Assembly: GCA_013115135.1 (NCBI GenBank)
Contig: JABANP010000262.1
Coordinates: 1-64,000, forward strand
Length of the DNA stretch: 64,000 nucleotides
Source of the DNA: Perkinsus olseni
Lineage: Eukaryota; Perkinsozoa; Perkinsida; Perkinsidae
Reading direction: 5' to 3'
Every line of letters begins with the position of its first letter. The stretch's first letter is position 1. The notes under the pieces were generated by a model. That model did no database searches. It was not told the origin of the DNA and saw nothing but the letters and a program-made list of their open reading frames with translations. This document shows, piece after piece, positions 46,203 through 57,409 of this stretch. The translations under genes were made by a program, and so were the position numbers.

Positions 46203-47642
46203 CTGAGGTGTGGTATGAGACTTGCGCGGCGAGTAGAGTGTCAATAGACGAGGGGAGAGTAAATCCGAGACTTCGCGTCGTGGACGAGAGGCGTTTTAAA
46301 ACCCGGCGTGAGCGATACTGATGCCTCCCAGGTTGAACTCAAAAGAAGGAAAGTACTCGCAGATATAACAATGGAGATGGAGGAAGTGTGGTGATCCATT
46401 GTGTTCATTTTCTTAATTGTGTGCGGATGTGTCCCTTATCGAAGTATCCCTGCTTATCGAGGGGCCCTCGATAAGCAGGGATACATCGACATTGCTAAAA
46501 CAGGATGTGACCAAGTCGATCACCACTTCGCGGTTTTCACGATAACCGTCTCGTGGTTTAACGCCATTTCGCGATCAACAAGTGCATCTCCAATGATACC
46601 AATGCTCATAACCCAGTATATGCTGCATCAATTGAACGCTACTAGCGCTTGGAGACAGGTTGATTGTGTGTTCCCACAATCCAGGAAATAACCAAAGTTT
46701 TTCGAAGGATCATTAGAGCCACACGGATCCGGGAAAGAGGCTTTGTGAGGCGTGTGCACTATCTCGTTGCAGTAGGTGTAGTTGTAGAACACAACATAAG
46801 TGGATTGGGCTCATAGTGAACGAGATAGAGCAGATAGTAAGGTGGAGTAGTTGAGAGAATGGAGTGATAATGCGAGGCTAGTATGAGCACAGCTCCATTG
46901 TGTTATGTAGACAGTGCACGTGGTACCAACAATTCACTTCAAACCATCATCGACGCTTACACATTGTTGGCAATACATCGACCAGGGGCACCTAAGTGAA
47001 GGATCGTGCATGGCATGGGTATTACCCATTGAACTCGAATCTTACCAGATGGGTAAGGTTCGCAAGAATACCGTCCGATGGCCGGGATGCTCATCTAACT
47101 CAAACAACTTTGTGAGCGATGTTACTAAGCGAGCTCTCTCTGTGAACTCAGTCCCACAGTTCCAGGATACTGTCTTGGCCAGTGTGACCAAGGTCTAGAT
47201 TTTCGCGTGGACCAGAGTCTCGGCGCTGGAGACAGCAGCGACGTCTCGCGGAGTTGAGAACTCGGGATAGACCTCGATTGCTCCCACCGCTGGCCCCTCG
47301 CGGTCCGGGCGCGATCCTCTTGATCGGGAAGGAGGGTGAGCAACCTCCCCCACACCACCGTTGCAACGAACGCTTCTCTGAGTCCCTTGGAGGTCGTTGG
47401 AGCGGGACTGTCCCCCTTTCGCAGAAGGCTGATCAGGCTTCTGAATCGATCCCGCTATACCTGTTAGGAACGAATGCGGGACCATCTTGTGCGTTCTCGG
47501 ACGGGACTCAGCACTGCCACTGCACTTTTGTGCACGGAGTTGCGCATCTCAGCAATTTCCTTTCCTCGGACTTATGATGTGGATTGTCAATTGCTGAATG
47601 CTTTTGGTATTTTTTTTTCGAAACATCGCTTCATTCAAAAGG
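46203..47642. other. Intergenic with hairpin and dispersed repeat
   Basis: Hairpin at 46444-46485 (GTATCCCTGCTTATCGAGGG and its inverse). The interval 47190-47480 is homologous to 63735-63960 at the end of the window. No gene seen. Confidence 0.5.
47190..47480. repeat. Dispersed repeat, copy 1
   Basis: Shares ordered blocks with 63735-63960: GAGACAGCA, GTTGAGAACTC, a GATC-containing middle, and GCAACGAACGCTTCTCTGAG with GGGACTGTCCC. Similarity is patchy, as expected for an old mobile element; the family is not identified. Confidence 0.55.
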
Positions 47643-47993
47643 ATGACCATCACTCTACTGTCACTGGTATCGGCTCTGGTCATCGCCGTGAGGGCGAGTG
47701 CTACCACTGATAACGCTTTTGACTTCATGGTTGATGTGGGGTCTGTCTCGGTGAGGATGACTCATGCCTTCTATCCTGACGTGAGTATCGCACTGACCTG
47801 CGATAGCAAGAGTCTTGGAGGGTCCAGCACTATCTTCTCCACCTCTAAAACCACCTATTCGACGAGGATCCCCGTCCCTATGAAGGACTTCTTCCCAGAT
47901 GGTAAGCATGCTGTCGACCCATTCACCATTCCTTCCTTCCGCGAAGAGGTGAATAAGCTCTGTGGCGAAGGCTCCATTCCCGACAACTACTAA
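47643..47993 (+). CDS. Small secreted protein, 116 residues
   Basis: ATG at 47643 opens MTITLLSLVSALVIAVRASA, a signal peptide, followed by a compact domain with two Cys: IALTCDSKSLGG, then PVPMKDFFPDG and a C-terminal EEVNKLC. No intron is needed. The 61.1-kb gene has the same size and the same pattern (signal peptide, Cys, aromatic/Pro segment with a D-G-M-Y-F stretch, second Cys near the end), so the two probably belong to one fast-evolving family. The function is unknown. Confidence 0.75.
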   Translation: MTITLLSLVSALVIAVRASATTDNAFDFMVDVGSVSVRMTHAFYPDVSIALTCDSKSLGGSSTIFSTSKTTYSTRIPVPMKDFFPDGKHAVDPFTIPSFREEVNKLCGEGSIPDNY

Positions 47994-48299
47994 TGCGTGA
48001 TCTTCTCTCCTGACTCAGGAGAGACGACCTCAGGGGTCCTGAGGTCGTGGACAGGCTCAGGCCACTCATTTTTTCGCTATTACTCAAAGCATTACCATCA
48101 TATGGTAAAGTTATCTCTTCTTTTTACTTGGTATTGAGGCGCCTGTACTAAACCGTTCTGAAGGCATCGTCATCGAGGGGAGACTTAGACAGTGTCTGCA
48201 GCTCTCGAGGCGAGCCTTTCTCTCTCTCGAGCTGCGAATCTTGGTGACAGCGAGCTGACAATGTTACTGTGACATTCTCGTCTCTCTGGCGGAGTACAG
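47994..48299. other. Short spacer
   Basis: A hairpin-like CCTGACTCAGGAG / GACCTCAGGGGTCCTGAGGTC cluster lies at 48.01-48.05 kb. A 78-codon minus frame (48148-48384) has protein-like composition, but it overlaps the first exon of the plus-strand gene and is not called. Confidence 0.35.
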
Positions 48300-50381
48300 G
48301 GTTCTCAACGAAGCTCTTCTTGGCAGCCTCCAGACAGGTGAAACCAGTCGCTTCCTTATGGGGGCCGTTGTCTATTTTCGACAAACAGTATCCTGGAAAG
48401 GCTAGCTAGCTCGGGTAGCTAGTTTAATTTGCAGGTATCCGGACTGGACAGTATCAACCCGTTGACCCGCTCCCGTTCCGAGCTGTCAATGAGACCATCA
48501 CGTTCGCTCTCGGAGCCAGGCGTCAAGCTCTTCAACTCACCGAGAATAGGCCGATGACTGCCCTTGAAGAAAAGGAATTCGAGATCTCGGAGCTGGCAAG
48601 CATGGAGATGATAGTAAGCAAATTCATTGCCGGATGGTTTACAGAATTCATTAGGTGCCCGTCCACTTCAAAGTTGCCTGCGACTTCGACGAGTGGCGTG
48701 AAGACCCCCTGACACAGGTGATCATCTCATTCAGCCTTAGACTAAGACTCTTAGTCTAAGAGTTTACTTGAGTTCTGTCGGTACCTGGAACCAAAGTCTA
48801 TCGCACTGTACTATGGTGAGTTTAGGTTAATGACCGCATCGGCCACTTTTCGGGCGATCGTGAAGCAGCTCAAAATGTACGAAACCAATTGACAGAAAAT
48901 GTTAAGTGCTTCGAAAGGAATAATGGCGAATGGCTCTACGCCAAGCATAAGATGGAACCCGGGGAGGAACTCTTCAGGTGAATACCGCTTCATCGGTGCA
49001 GTTCGGGTCAGTTTCTGTTGAAAAGTGATTGAGGTTACTGCTTGTATCCTCAACTAACGGGATTTCTTTATGTCAGGCTCGATGGGGTTTGTCATTTTTG
49101 CGCCACGGCTGCAAGCGTTGTAGAAGTTATAGCCGCGGAGATGGGCACTACCCAGCCCGATGAGACAACCGTTCATGACGGTGAATCTCGAGCCGTCAAG
49201 CCCAGCACCTCTGATCGCAGGGCTCGAGCTACTAAAGGATTTCCTCCCGAGCATTGGAAAATTTTGATGGTCAACTTCTGTATGCCAGTGAAGACCTATT
49301 CGTGGGAAGGCGGGGATGACAACGAATCTGGAGAAGTTCGCAGAGGCTCGGGCCAGGAACGCATTGATTGTGGTCATCTTTATGTTGTCGGCAACCACAG
49401 ATACTTCAAGGGAATTAACCTCTTCAAAGAAGCGAAGGATTTGGAGCACTACGCCGCGGCTTCGGCGGTTTCGCTCAAAAAGGCGCCTGTCAGACTTGTT
49501 GTGGATGAGAAGCACTCTGGTTTGGTCCGGGTCGTTGCCGGGTCGGCGGGTATTTACAAGGGAGACCTTCTGTGGCTGCGCTGCGAGAAGACGCGGAACA
49601 TTATTGACTTGAAGGACCCGACTACAACTCCTAATGAAGAGGTTGAAGCCCACAATAGACAGGAGATAGAGGAAGGGAGTCCTAGCCCGAACGTCGTGAA
49701 GAAGAAGAAAGCCCGTGTCTCGAAGCCAAAACCGACGGCTAAGGACAAAAGGACTGGAAAAGCCTTGAGTGAACAGCTACTTGGCGGTTCTGAAGATGGT
49801 CAGTCCATGCAGAAGAGTGAGCACTTCAAAATTTTTGAATCAAAAAGGGTTCTCAAAATATGGTTCGCCGGGCTGCTAAGGCAAGTCTCGCGAAGCTGGT
49901 GACCCCGAAGAAGGCCATAGACATCACCGATATCCGAGCTCTTGCCGAGGCCGAGGACATCCCAATCTCCGGCAAAAAGGCCGAAAGCAAAACTTCTCAG
50001 GCGGGCGTGAACGCCGAAACCTCAAGGGCGGCGAAAGCTACAAAAGGAGTCGCTAAGCGGCCCGGGGATCGTGAGCGTATGAGGTCAAGAGCGAAAGGCA
50101 GTTCCGTTGTATCCGCCGGCGATATTGACCCCGAGACCTCAGAGCGAGACGGAGAAGGAGCCTCTAAGGTGTGGAAATTCTCAGAGGCGCTTGCTAGCTG
50201 CGGATCGTTTCTTGCGTTCCTTTCTCAGCAGTTGGCGGATTGCTTTGAGGATAACTTTGAGTCGCCGAAATCCAGTCCGGTTTGTAACGAAGCCGAGGTC
50301 AGCAGCGATTCTTCGATTGACCGAGAGGGATCGGCGCCATCCCAGTCGCCCAGTGAGCATGAGAGCGGTTCAGAGTGGTGA
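48300..50381 (+). CDS. Unrecognised multi-exon gene (5' end and late frame unresolved)
   Basis: Consecutive exons with agreeing phases: 48300-48336, 48435-48613, 48655-48717, 48761-48815, 48896-48977 and 49077 onward. They encode stretches such as GQYQPVDPLPFRAVNETITF, DFDEWREDPLTQ, LLEFCRYLEPKSIALYYE and ERNNGEWLYAKHK, then a long exon with PPEHWKILMVNFCMPVKTY and GLVRVVAGSAGIYKGDLLWL, and a Lys-rich tail. A second frame, 49860-50381, continues with an acidic Ser-rich C-terminus. The switch needs an intron or frame change near 49.80-49.86 kb, or this is a separate gene. No start codon was found. I recognise no domain. Confidence 0.55.
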
Positions 50382-51816
50382 GGTTGTACCTAAACACAGC
50401 CTGTTTAATCGTCAATGCGCTGTTTTCAGGAAACCCGACGTGTTCTCATCCGATTCTCGCGATTCTACCTCGGAATCTGCTGATTCTGATGTTTAAGAGG
50501 CATGACTCAAAGCCTTGGGCTGGTGGGCTCGCGGTCGTCATTAATTTGTATCACATTGGTCCCTGATTGAATCTTCATGATTCAATCATATCTCGACTAC
50601 GCAACGTAGTGTTTGCTCTCTTCCAGCGGTGGATCTGATGTGAAGATTCTCCGCCCTACGGTATTTCTTCTGTTATCCTTTTTCGGCTTCTTTGCCTGAG
50701 GCTTCTGCACGCCGGCTGGAACGCGGCTCGAGGATCACCTGTTATTGCTTCGTTAGTAATTCGCTAGGGTTCAAGAATTCCGCATTGTTGCTCTACAATC
50801 GCGTGGCGCCGTGTCGCCTCCGATCACTAGGGATAGTTCAACTATCATAGTTGGGTGCGGTGTGACCAGATTATGATGCTTTATGAGTCGACACAAATAG
50901 TAACGCTTTTATATATAGCAATGAACTTAATCATCTTGTTAAAGCTGTCAGTCACGTTCAGAGTCTCATTTTCTCATTTCATTTCATTCTCACTCACTCA
51001 GTCATTGTCAGTTCAATGCCCCTAACTGTTGAATTTGAGTGTGGGTAGGGAATGATTACTGGTGCCCAACAACGGACAGGACGCCATGCTGAGAGATGTA
51101 CAGTCTTTTTTTCCTCGTTGGAAGGAAAATTGCATCATACCGAATCCAAAGATGCAAGCTCCCTTTGAACGGCACTTGAGAATCTTGAGTCCAGATATTC
51201 AACCGTTTGAGCTGCGGAGTTCTCCACAAATACCTAGACCAGATTGGGTGGCTAAATCGGACAGATTCCGATCTCCTCTTGATGATAAGAGCCAGGAGCA
51301 TCCGACTATAAACTCCGGGAGAATCGGGGTGCCCTCGATATGGGAGGGCCTATCATCCCCGTTCTAAGCGCCCCAGTATGCTCGAGAGCCTCCCGTGGCG
51401 GCCGGTGAACGCATAAAACACATAACAGACATATAAATCGCTCAAGCGAGCGGCTCATTGAGCCGGGCTCAACCTGACCCCTGTTTCGGTCGACGGAAGA
51501 AGGAAATTTGAAGGCACGGTGCAAGCTCAGTATGAATATTTGAGCACATTCGAAACAGGCGGTTATGCACTCTCTCAGGCAAACCTCGGCCTCAAAAATC
51601 GTATCCCTTCGCCAGCTGTCTCGCGAACTTCGCGACGCGGAGCGCACGGTTCAAAATCCATCAAGCATTATAGTTCGACCAGTCGGTTTGTTTGGTTCTA
51701 AGAACCAAAACTCACAAGACTTTTCAATTCGAGGGTTAACAGAGAAGCACATTCAACTTCAACGCTTTCGAGATTTTTTTTACAACTGACAACCGTCGTA
51801 GTGACGAGCGCGCGAG

Positions 51817-51857
51817 GGACAAGCCGCTTGTCTCGCTTGTCACAAGCGGCTTGCCCC
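51817..51857. repeat. Hairpin
   Basis: GGGACAAGCCGCTTGT and its inverse around CTCGCTTGTC-type spacer. Intergenic. Confidence 0.75.
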
Positions 51858-53282
51858 AAACCTTCCCAGATTTCAAGTCGTCGTACACTCACCTAATGAG
51901 GGGCTCGAATATCAAGCCCTTAGTACCAGTGCTCACTGAGCACTTGTATCGGGCTCCACGTGAAGTGGCTCGTAGCCTCAGCGTCCTGACAGGGCAATGT
52001 AATGCGTATTGGTAGCCTCGAACGAGAGACTCAAGCTTCACTGAGTCCAATCAATGGGCCATGAACAAGTGTAGATTGCCAACCAGTTGCTGTGGGCGGC
52101 TTCGGAAGCCGGGCTTCCGGAACTGTGATGGTAGTACTCAGATTCTCCGTCTTGGCCCAAGACTCGAGTTGAGGGTCCTAAGGATCCTGGGGCAAATTCT
52201 CATCAGGGCATGCTTGTGTGAACCGCAAGCACGGCGAACGGGCCAGTTAACCAATATATGAAGAGAATCTCTTTATATGTATCACCGATCTGATTAATTC
52301 GGAGATAGATCGGATGTATTACATCCTGCACTTCCCGAGAACTTTCATTGATATATCTCAGCTCAAGAGTTTTTGCGGAATGCAGGTAACATAATAGCTG
52401 GATGAGGTTGTGCGGACGCGGGTGCACTCAATCGTTAGGCCAACAACATTGGTACTCAGTACCTCAGTCTCAGAAAATCATCATGCTCTGATGGAGCGCA
52501 ATCGCTAAGGAATTCCTCTAACAATTCACGCAGTAATGCACGAGAGACAATGCTCGCCTTTGTAGAAGCCATATTATAGCCGAGGACTACCCGTTAGCGA
52601 GGCATGCCGTGACTCGTACAGTGCACTCCAGTTCTTTTCCCTGACCTCCTCATGAACAACGATGAACGTGGCTCGCGCCAGGTGAACCATGGCTCGACTT
52701 CGCACGACAATTTTCCTGTTTCGGCCGCGAATTTTCCTGATACTTCGTAGACACCCTTACGGCATTTTCGTCAGCAGTAGCAGAGATTTGCCTCAGGGGG
52801 GGCACGCCCTGCCAGGTGAGGTTAGAACTCCACTTGCTTCAGCCAAGTCTGTCTATCGTCAAAGATGTTTGTGTTGACTAAGTACCTTGCAATGGAACCC
52901 TTACGATAACTTCTTGTCAACAATTAAGCTCGCCGATTTTTTCAAGAATGAACCGCTGCAGCTTAGCACGAGCAAAGGAGTCTTGAAGGTCTTGATTCCT
53001 CGTATCGAGGAGAGTTCGACACATTGGAGCTTCGATTCGATCCCATCAAGGACCTCGAGGCTCCGATGTATCAAACGCGAGAGGCTCTCGCCGAGAGCCA
53101 ATAGCCAAGCCGCGACGCGTTACCTCTGCGGCGTTTAACTTGAATGATTGAATTAGGAGTGGCAATAGTAGGCGGGGTTACCCACTTGAATGAGTGCGAC
53201 GCACTCAGTGCGTGTTAACGCAGGGTTGCACTTAAGCATGAACAGGTAAGTCATCGACAATATCGGCTCGGCATTGGTGTAA

Positions 53283-53519
53283 CTTACACTAAAACGGCGT
53301 TCCCGGCACTACACCTTACACCGTGTAAGGTGTAGTGCCGGGGACGCTGTTTTATGTTGTTTATTCGAGATCATCTTCTATATGGAGGGGACCGTTGACG
53401 ACCATTATTCCATTCAGATTCTGAGTCTCAGAATCTGAATGGAATAATAACATTAATGATTCAACACTAATCAACTCTCAGAATCTGAGTAATGATCAGT
53501 GTTGAATCGTCAATGACGG
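53283..53519. repeat. Three consecutive long hairpins
   Basis: Hairpin 1 (53283-53346) has arms of about 29 bp around ACCGTGT, including CGGCACTACACCTTACAC. Hairpin 2 (53404-53449) has arms including TATTCCATTCAGATTCTGAG. Hairpin 3 (53449-53519) has outer arms ATGATTCAACACT and inverse, enclosing an inner CAGAATCTGAG-type sequence shared with hairpin 2. Confidence 0.8.
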
Positions 53520-53678
53520 CCTGCCATCGAGGTCCATAAATATCCGGTCTCCAAAATCTGGTTGATATAATTGAACGCTCCTCGACACGAGACAGACAGA
53601 GTGACATCACCATCGTTGTACGAACATGGCTATGATAAACTCATTGAACTCTGCTCTAGTACACAAAAGTTGCCAGAG

Positions 53679-54964
53679 TCAGTCGTGGGCTGGTTCATCC
53701 TTGCAACCTCGGCAACGATGAATTCGAGTCTTCACCCACCACTGCTGAGATTTTATCTCTTTATCTACCGGTTTGTCGGGTCTTCTCAGCACGATAACTT
53801 TGTGATCGAGATCGAATGAGACGTCGTACTCGGCGAAGAAGAATCGACCCAGAATCAGATTTTCCGGATGTAACCCAATGGCGAGTCCGTCGAATATTTG
53901 CAGCCTACACCACCGACCATCGCATACTTGTACGTGACTGCTCAGGTGTATATCAAACTGCAGCTCTCTGTCGACTCGAATAACCATTATGGGCAGTTGC
54001 TTTAGCACGTCCTCGCGAATCCAGAGGAGACCACCCACATCGCTGAAAGCAGCCAATTGCTGGTCGTCTGTAGACCAAGTTTTCCTTGACCTCGTTCCGT
54101 CGACCCGGTCCGGACCGAATTCTTCTTCAATAGCCTTCCATATCATCGAGTATATCTTGGTGGGGACAAAAGTAGTATCACAGCCAGTGTCGACAGCAAC
54201 GGTGCGGATATCCCCTCCATTCGACGGGGCAGTCGCTCGGTTTTGGCCAATACTATTGGCCCAATAGAGGAGCTTTTCACCCAGGCTGCGGATGTGAGCC
54301 CCGCGAGTGGGCCATCGGTCGACGAGAAGTCTGCGAGAGGGAGTGAGTGCGAATCTCTTGCTCCCAACATTTCTTTGCCGAGCTCTAACTGGCCGGTAAT
54401 TCCCTCCGACATTTCTGACGCCTGCACCGAGATGGTGGGATGAGGAATGGCTTTTTTCTGGAAAAGTTGTTCGACGAAAGAGGTCGTTCCAAGACCATGA
54501 TTTACAGTGGGTGGCGGTAGACCCAGCCCAAGCACTGCGTTCGGCTGAATGCCGTTCTCAACACGCGAGCTTCCAATCAGCAGGCCAATCAGGAAGTTAC
54601 TTATATTCTGCCCGCCGACCTGCACCATGACTTCTCGATACACGAACTTGTCAATGTGGCCGTACAAGAATTCGACGGTGTGAGAGCGTCGAGTGAGCAA
54701 ACTGTCGAGTGTACAGGGGTCGGTTGGAGGGCAGAAGTAGCAACCGGAGACGAGATGCCTGCAAGACCCAACTCCGTGTATGGACTCATACCAATCACCA
54801 TACACTACGTAGGTATTGGAGCTCCCTGTATCAACCACAAGGTTTACCGAATTGCCATCGATATTCATTTCTACTTTGTTGCGCTCAATCGGAACGGTCA
54901 AGACCGATGAAGTAGAGCGTAGTCTCCACCATGCTGCTGAGTGCAGTATCGCAGATCTTAGCAT
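53679..54964 (-). CDS. Pepsin-like aspartic protease with one apparent frameshift
   Basis: Minus strand. The first frame (54964 to about 54278) contains the first catalytic motif LVVDTGSSNTY, a Cys pair, and the psi-loop region NAVLGLGLPPPTVNHG. The second frame (about 54275 to 53679) contains LLYWANSIGQNR, the second catalytic motif VAVDTGCDTTFVP, and LILGRFFFAEYDVSFDLD near the C-terminus, in the order of a complete A1 family enzyme of about 425 residues. The two frames meet at a run of four A (minus strand) at about 54274, and no credible intron spans the switch. Either one A has been lost, making a pseudogene or an assembly error, or frameshifting occurs. The N-terminus is only weakly signal-like, and an upstream first exon is possible. 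Confidence 0.83.
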
Positions 54965-55775
54965 AGGTTGTGAGCAACTGTACTGCGAAAAGCCACGAGC
55001 CTCTGCAACAAGGCAAACGAGGTACCCGGTTTGGAGCCGCGTAATGGAGTGGTGGACAGTCCACCAAGTCACTTCAATTGAGTCGGATGTTCGACGGTTG
55101 AGGAGAAAATCTCTCTGAGAGCTAGACGAAGTGGAGGGATGTCGTACTACTAATGCACTACGAACTCGGACTTTAAATGGCACAGTCGTACAGAGTCAGT
55201 GGCAGGCCTCTCATCAAAAGGGCGTCTCGCAGTCTGAGTTTCAGACTAAGAGACACCCCTGCGAGGAAAGATTTTCGTGACGGAATAATGGGCCGAGCAG
55301 CGTACCTGGTGGGAAATTCCGCGCGAGACGCGGCTGCTCATGAGCCGCACAGGGGAAACCAGGCGCGCCCGAGCTAGAAACGTCTCGCCGGAGGGTGGCG
55401 TTTTCTGTTAGCATCCTCGACCCTTGCGGCAGTTCTGCGATACTTTCCCCAAGTTTTACGGAATGGATTCGTATCGCACCCTAGTAGCATCCTACTGCAT
55501 GGTAGATATTCAAATTGAATAATTCAATATGACTTAAATTACTCAGTTACTGAATATCAGTATATTACTGATCCCTTGTAGTTTCAAAACGCGTTACAGC
55601 TTGGAAGTTCCGAGTTGGAACTTACAAGCCGCTCAGGTCCGGAGTTCAGTTATCTCGCCTCGCATCGCCCGCTCCATCAGACGGCTTCAGCTTCCGCAGA
55701 AGCCAAAAATGTGATATAGATTCTGACAGAAAACCGTGTGGCACATGGTTTTCGCGTCCCGCTTTTCTCGTGTAC
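54965..55775. other. Spacer upstream of the protease
   Basis: Holds a small hairpin (GTCTCGCAGTCTGAGTTTCAGACTAAGAGAC, about 55223-55253) and AT-rich DNA at 55.5 kb. No gene is seen. The open frame of the protease extends to 55183 but has no features there. Confidence 0.4.
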
Positions 55776-56062
55776 TGCAAGTTCGTACAGTTTCACCTCA
55801 TACGGTTTCCAATCGTACAGTTTCGCTTCGTACAGTGCCATATCGTCTAGTTGCACTCAGTACAGTGTCATTCCGTACAGTGTCGCATCTTACAGGGTCC
55901 ACCAGTACAGTGTCATATCGTACAGTGTCCGCTCGTGCAGTTTCACATAGTACAGTGTCAAATAGTACAGCTTTACCTCGTACAGTGCCAAATAGTACAG
56001 TCTCACCTCATACAGTGTCAAATCGTGCACCCTACCCTCGTACACCCACGATTTCGTACAAC
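55776..56062. repeat. Degenerate 15-bp tandem repeat, about 19 units
   Basis: Unit close to TCGTACAGTGTCATA. The period is a multiple of three, so all frames stay open: one strand reads RTVSx repeats, another frame SYSVx, and the minus strand LYxVK. It lies immediately before the LINE fragment at 56096. Whether it is translated is unknown. Confidence 0.85.
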
Positions 56063-56095
56063 CCCGCCGATTTTTCAGTAATAACAACGTTGACG

Positions 56096-56818
56096 TTGTC
56101 AAGGTTATCCGGGGGCTTGGTGTTTGGATCGATCACCGTTTATCGTTCCAGCACCACACTGAGGTTAAATGTGCCAAACCAAAGCCAAGCTGGACAGGCT
56201 GAGGCACCTTTGCTGGGCACGTGCGAGGATCACGTGGAAGGAAGTGATCAAAACCTACGAGGATGCGATCATCCCTGCCCTCAGTCACGCTGTCGCAGCA
56301 TGGAAGGAGGAGCTGGAGTCAGCCACGGCAAAATCAGCCCTGCTGCAGGTTTCGGCCATGGTGGCGAGGATAGCTCTCCAAGTTCCTAGGAATTGCTTCA
56401 ACGCAGCCCTCTGTGTTGCCGCAACACTGTTTGCGGCTGGTATCTTACCAGCGGACAGTCCGCTTCGAGCTCCAAGTCTGCTGCAGAATTGGAGCTCGGT
56501 ACCATCGCGGCCACCAGGCTCGCTGCGCTTGGTTGTGCTAAGGCTCTTGACCACTCTCTGTCGGTCCTGACCCTCCATGAACGTAGCGGCGGCAGTGATA
56601 GGGTGCAGCGCTGGAGAAGCTTGCCTACTCAGCCCTGGTACCCCTGGGTCGAGACTATCATCACGGAGGAGGCCAAGAGCTACGCGCTCGAGGCTCTCCC
56701 AACTAAGAACGCCGTCTTCACGGGCGGCTCGGTGGTCAAGGACGTCAAGACCGGCGCTGCAATGGTGCTTCATCGTCGGGGTGTAGAGGTCCATTCCAAC
56801 TTCTAGAAGCTCTCCCCC
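56096..56818 (+). pseudogene. LINE fragment 1: reverse transcriptase end plus start of RNase H
   Basis: Starts in the RT thumb region (LGVWIDHRLSFQHHTEVKCAK), then after a frame change continues DRLRHLCWARARITWKEV and PALSHAVAAWKEELESA, typical of I/R-type non-LTR elements. It reaches RNase H in a third frame. There the first catalytic motif reads FTGGSVVKD, the Asp being replaced by Gly, and a TAG follows after VEVHSNF where copy 2 has TGG. It is clearly inactive and truncated at both ends. Confidence 0.82.
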
Positions 56819-57409
56819 AGGGTGGCTGACGAAAGATAGAGAATCTACTCTTTCCTTCGAGAAATTTCCGGAAGGAATGAAAGAAAAATAGTGGAAAAAT
56901 AGTGAAAAAATAGGAAAAAATAGGAAAATAATGAAAAGAATAAAATTTCGCGAAAGGTCCGCCTCCGGCGGACCGCCAGCCTGACTGAGGGTGGTCAAGA
57001 ATTTTGTTGCGCGCCAGTCTCCGTCGTCACCGTTGCGTTGGGCGCGCACTGAACATATTCGAATTATTCATATTAGTATAATGTGAGCAATTGAGCTAAA
57101 CTATCACTCGACTGCACTCTGTGCACTTCACACTGTGAAGTTCACAGGGCAAGGCGCGGGACTACCAGCGTAGCGCGCTAAATGTTATAGCCTATAGCTC
57201 GGTAAGACCTTCACGGCAGCATCTTCACAACAACACAGTAACATAGCAGCTTCATCATGAAGCTGCTTCATTCAGAACCGTAAAACCGTGTCAAAATGCA
57301 TCCATCGGAATTCGGTGACCGGGTCAGGGACCCAGATCCGGTCACTGAATTTCGAGGGCCCCCGATTCTACGACGTATCTGACATTCCGTATATACTGAG
57401 TATATCATA

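Larger units (their letters stand above)
50382..53678. other. Gene-poor interval
   Basis: Several ORFs of 60-113 codons on both strands (for example 51062-51367 plus and 51306-51647 minus) have no recognisable product. Hairpins lie at 51817-51857 and in a run from 53283 to 53519. No gene is supported. Confidence 0.5.

Noticed and set aside
55776..56062. CRISPR-like array
   Set aside because: The units are 15 bp, contiguous and degenerate, with no spacers. The genome is eukaryotic.
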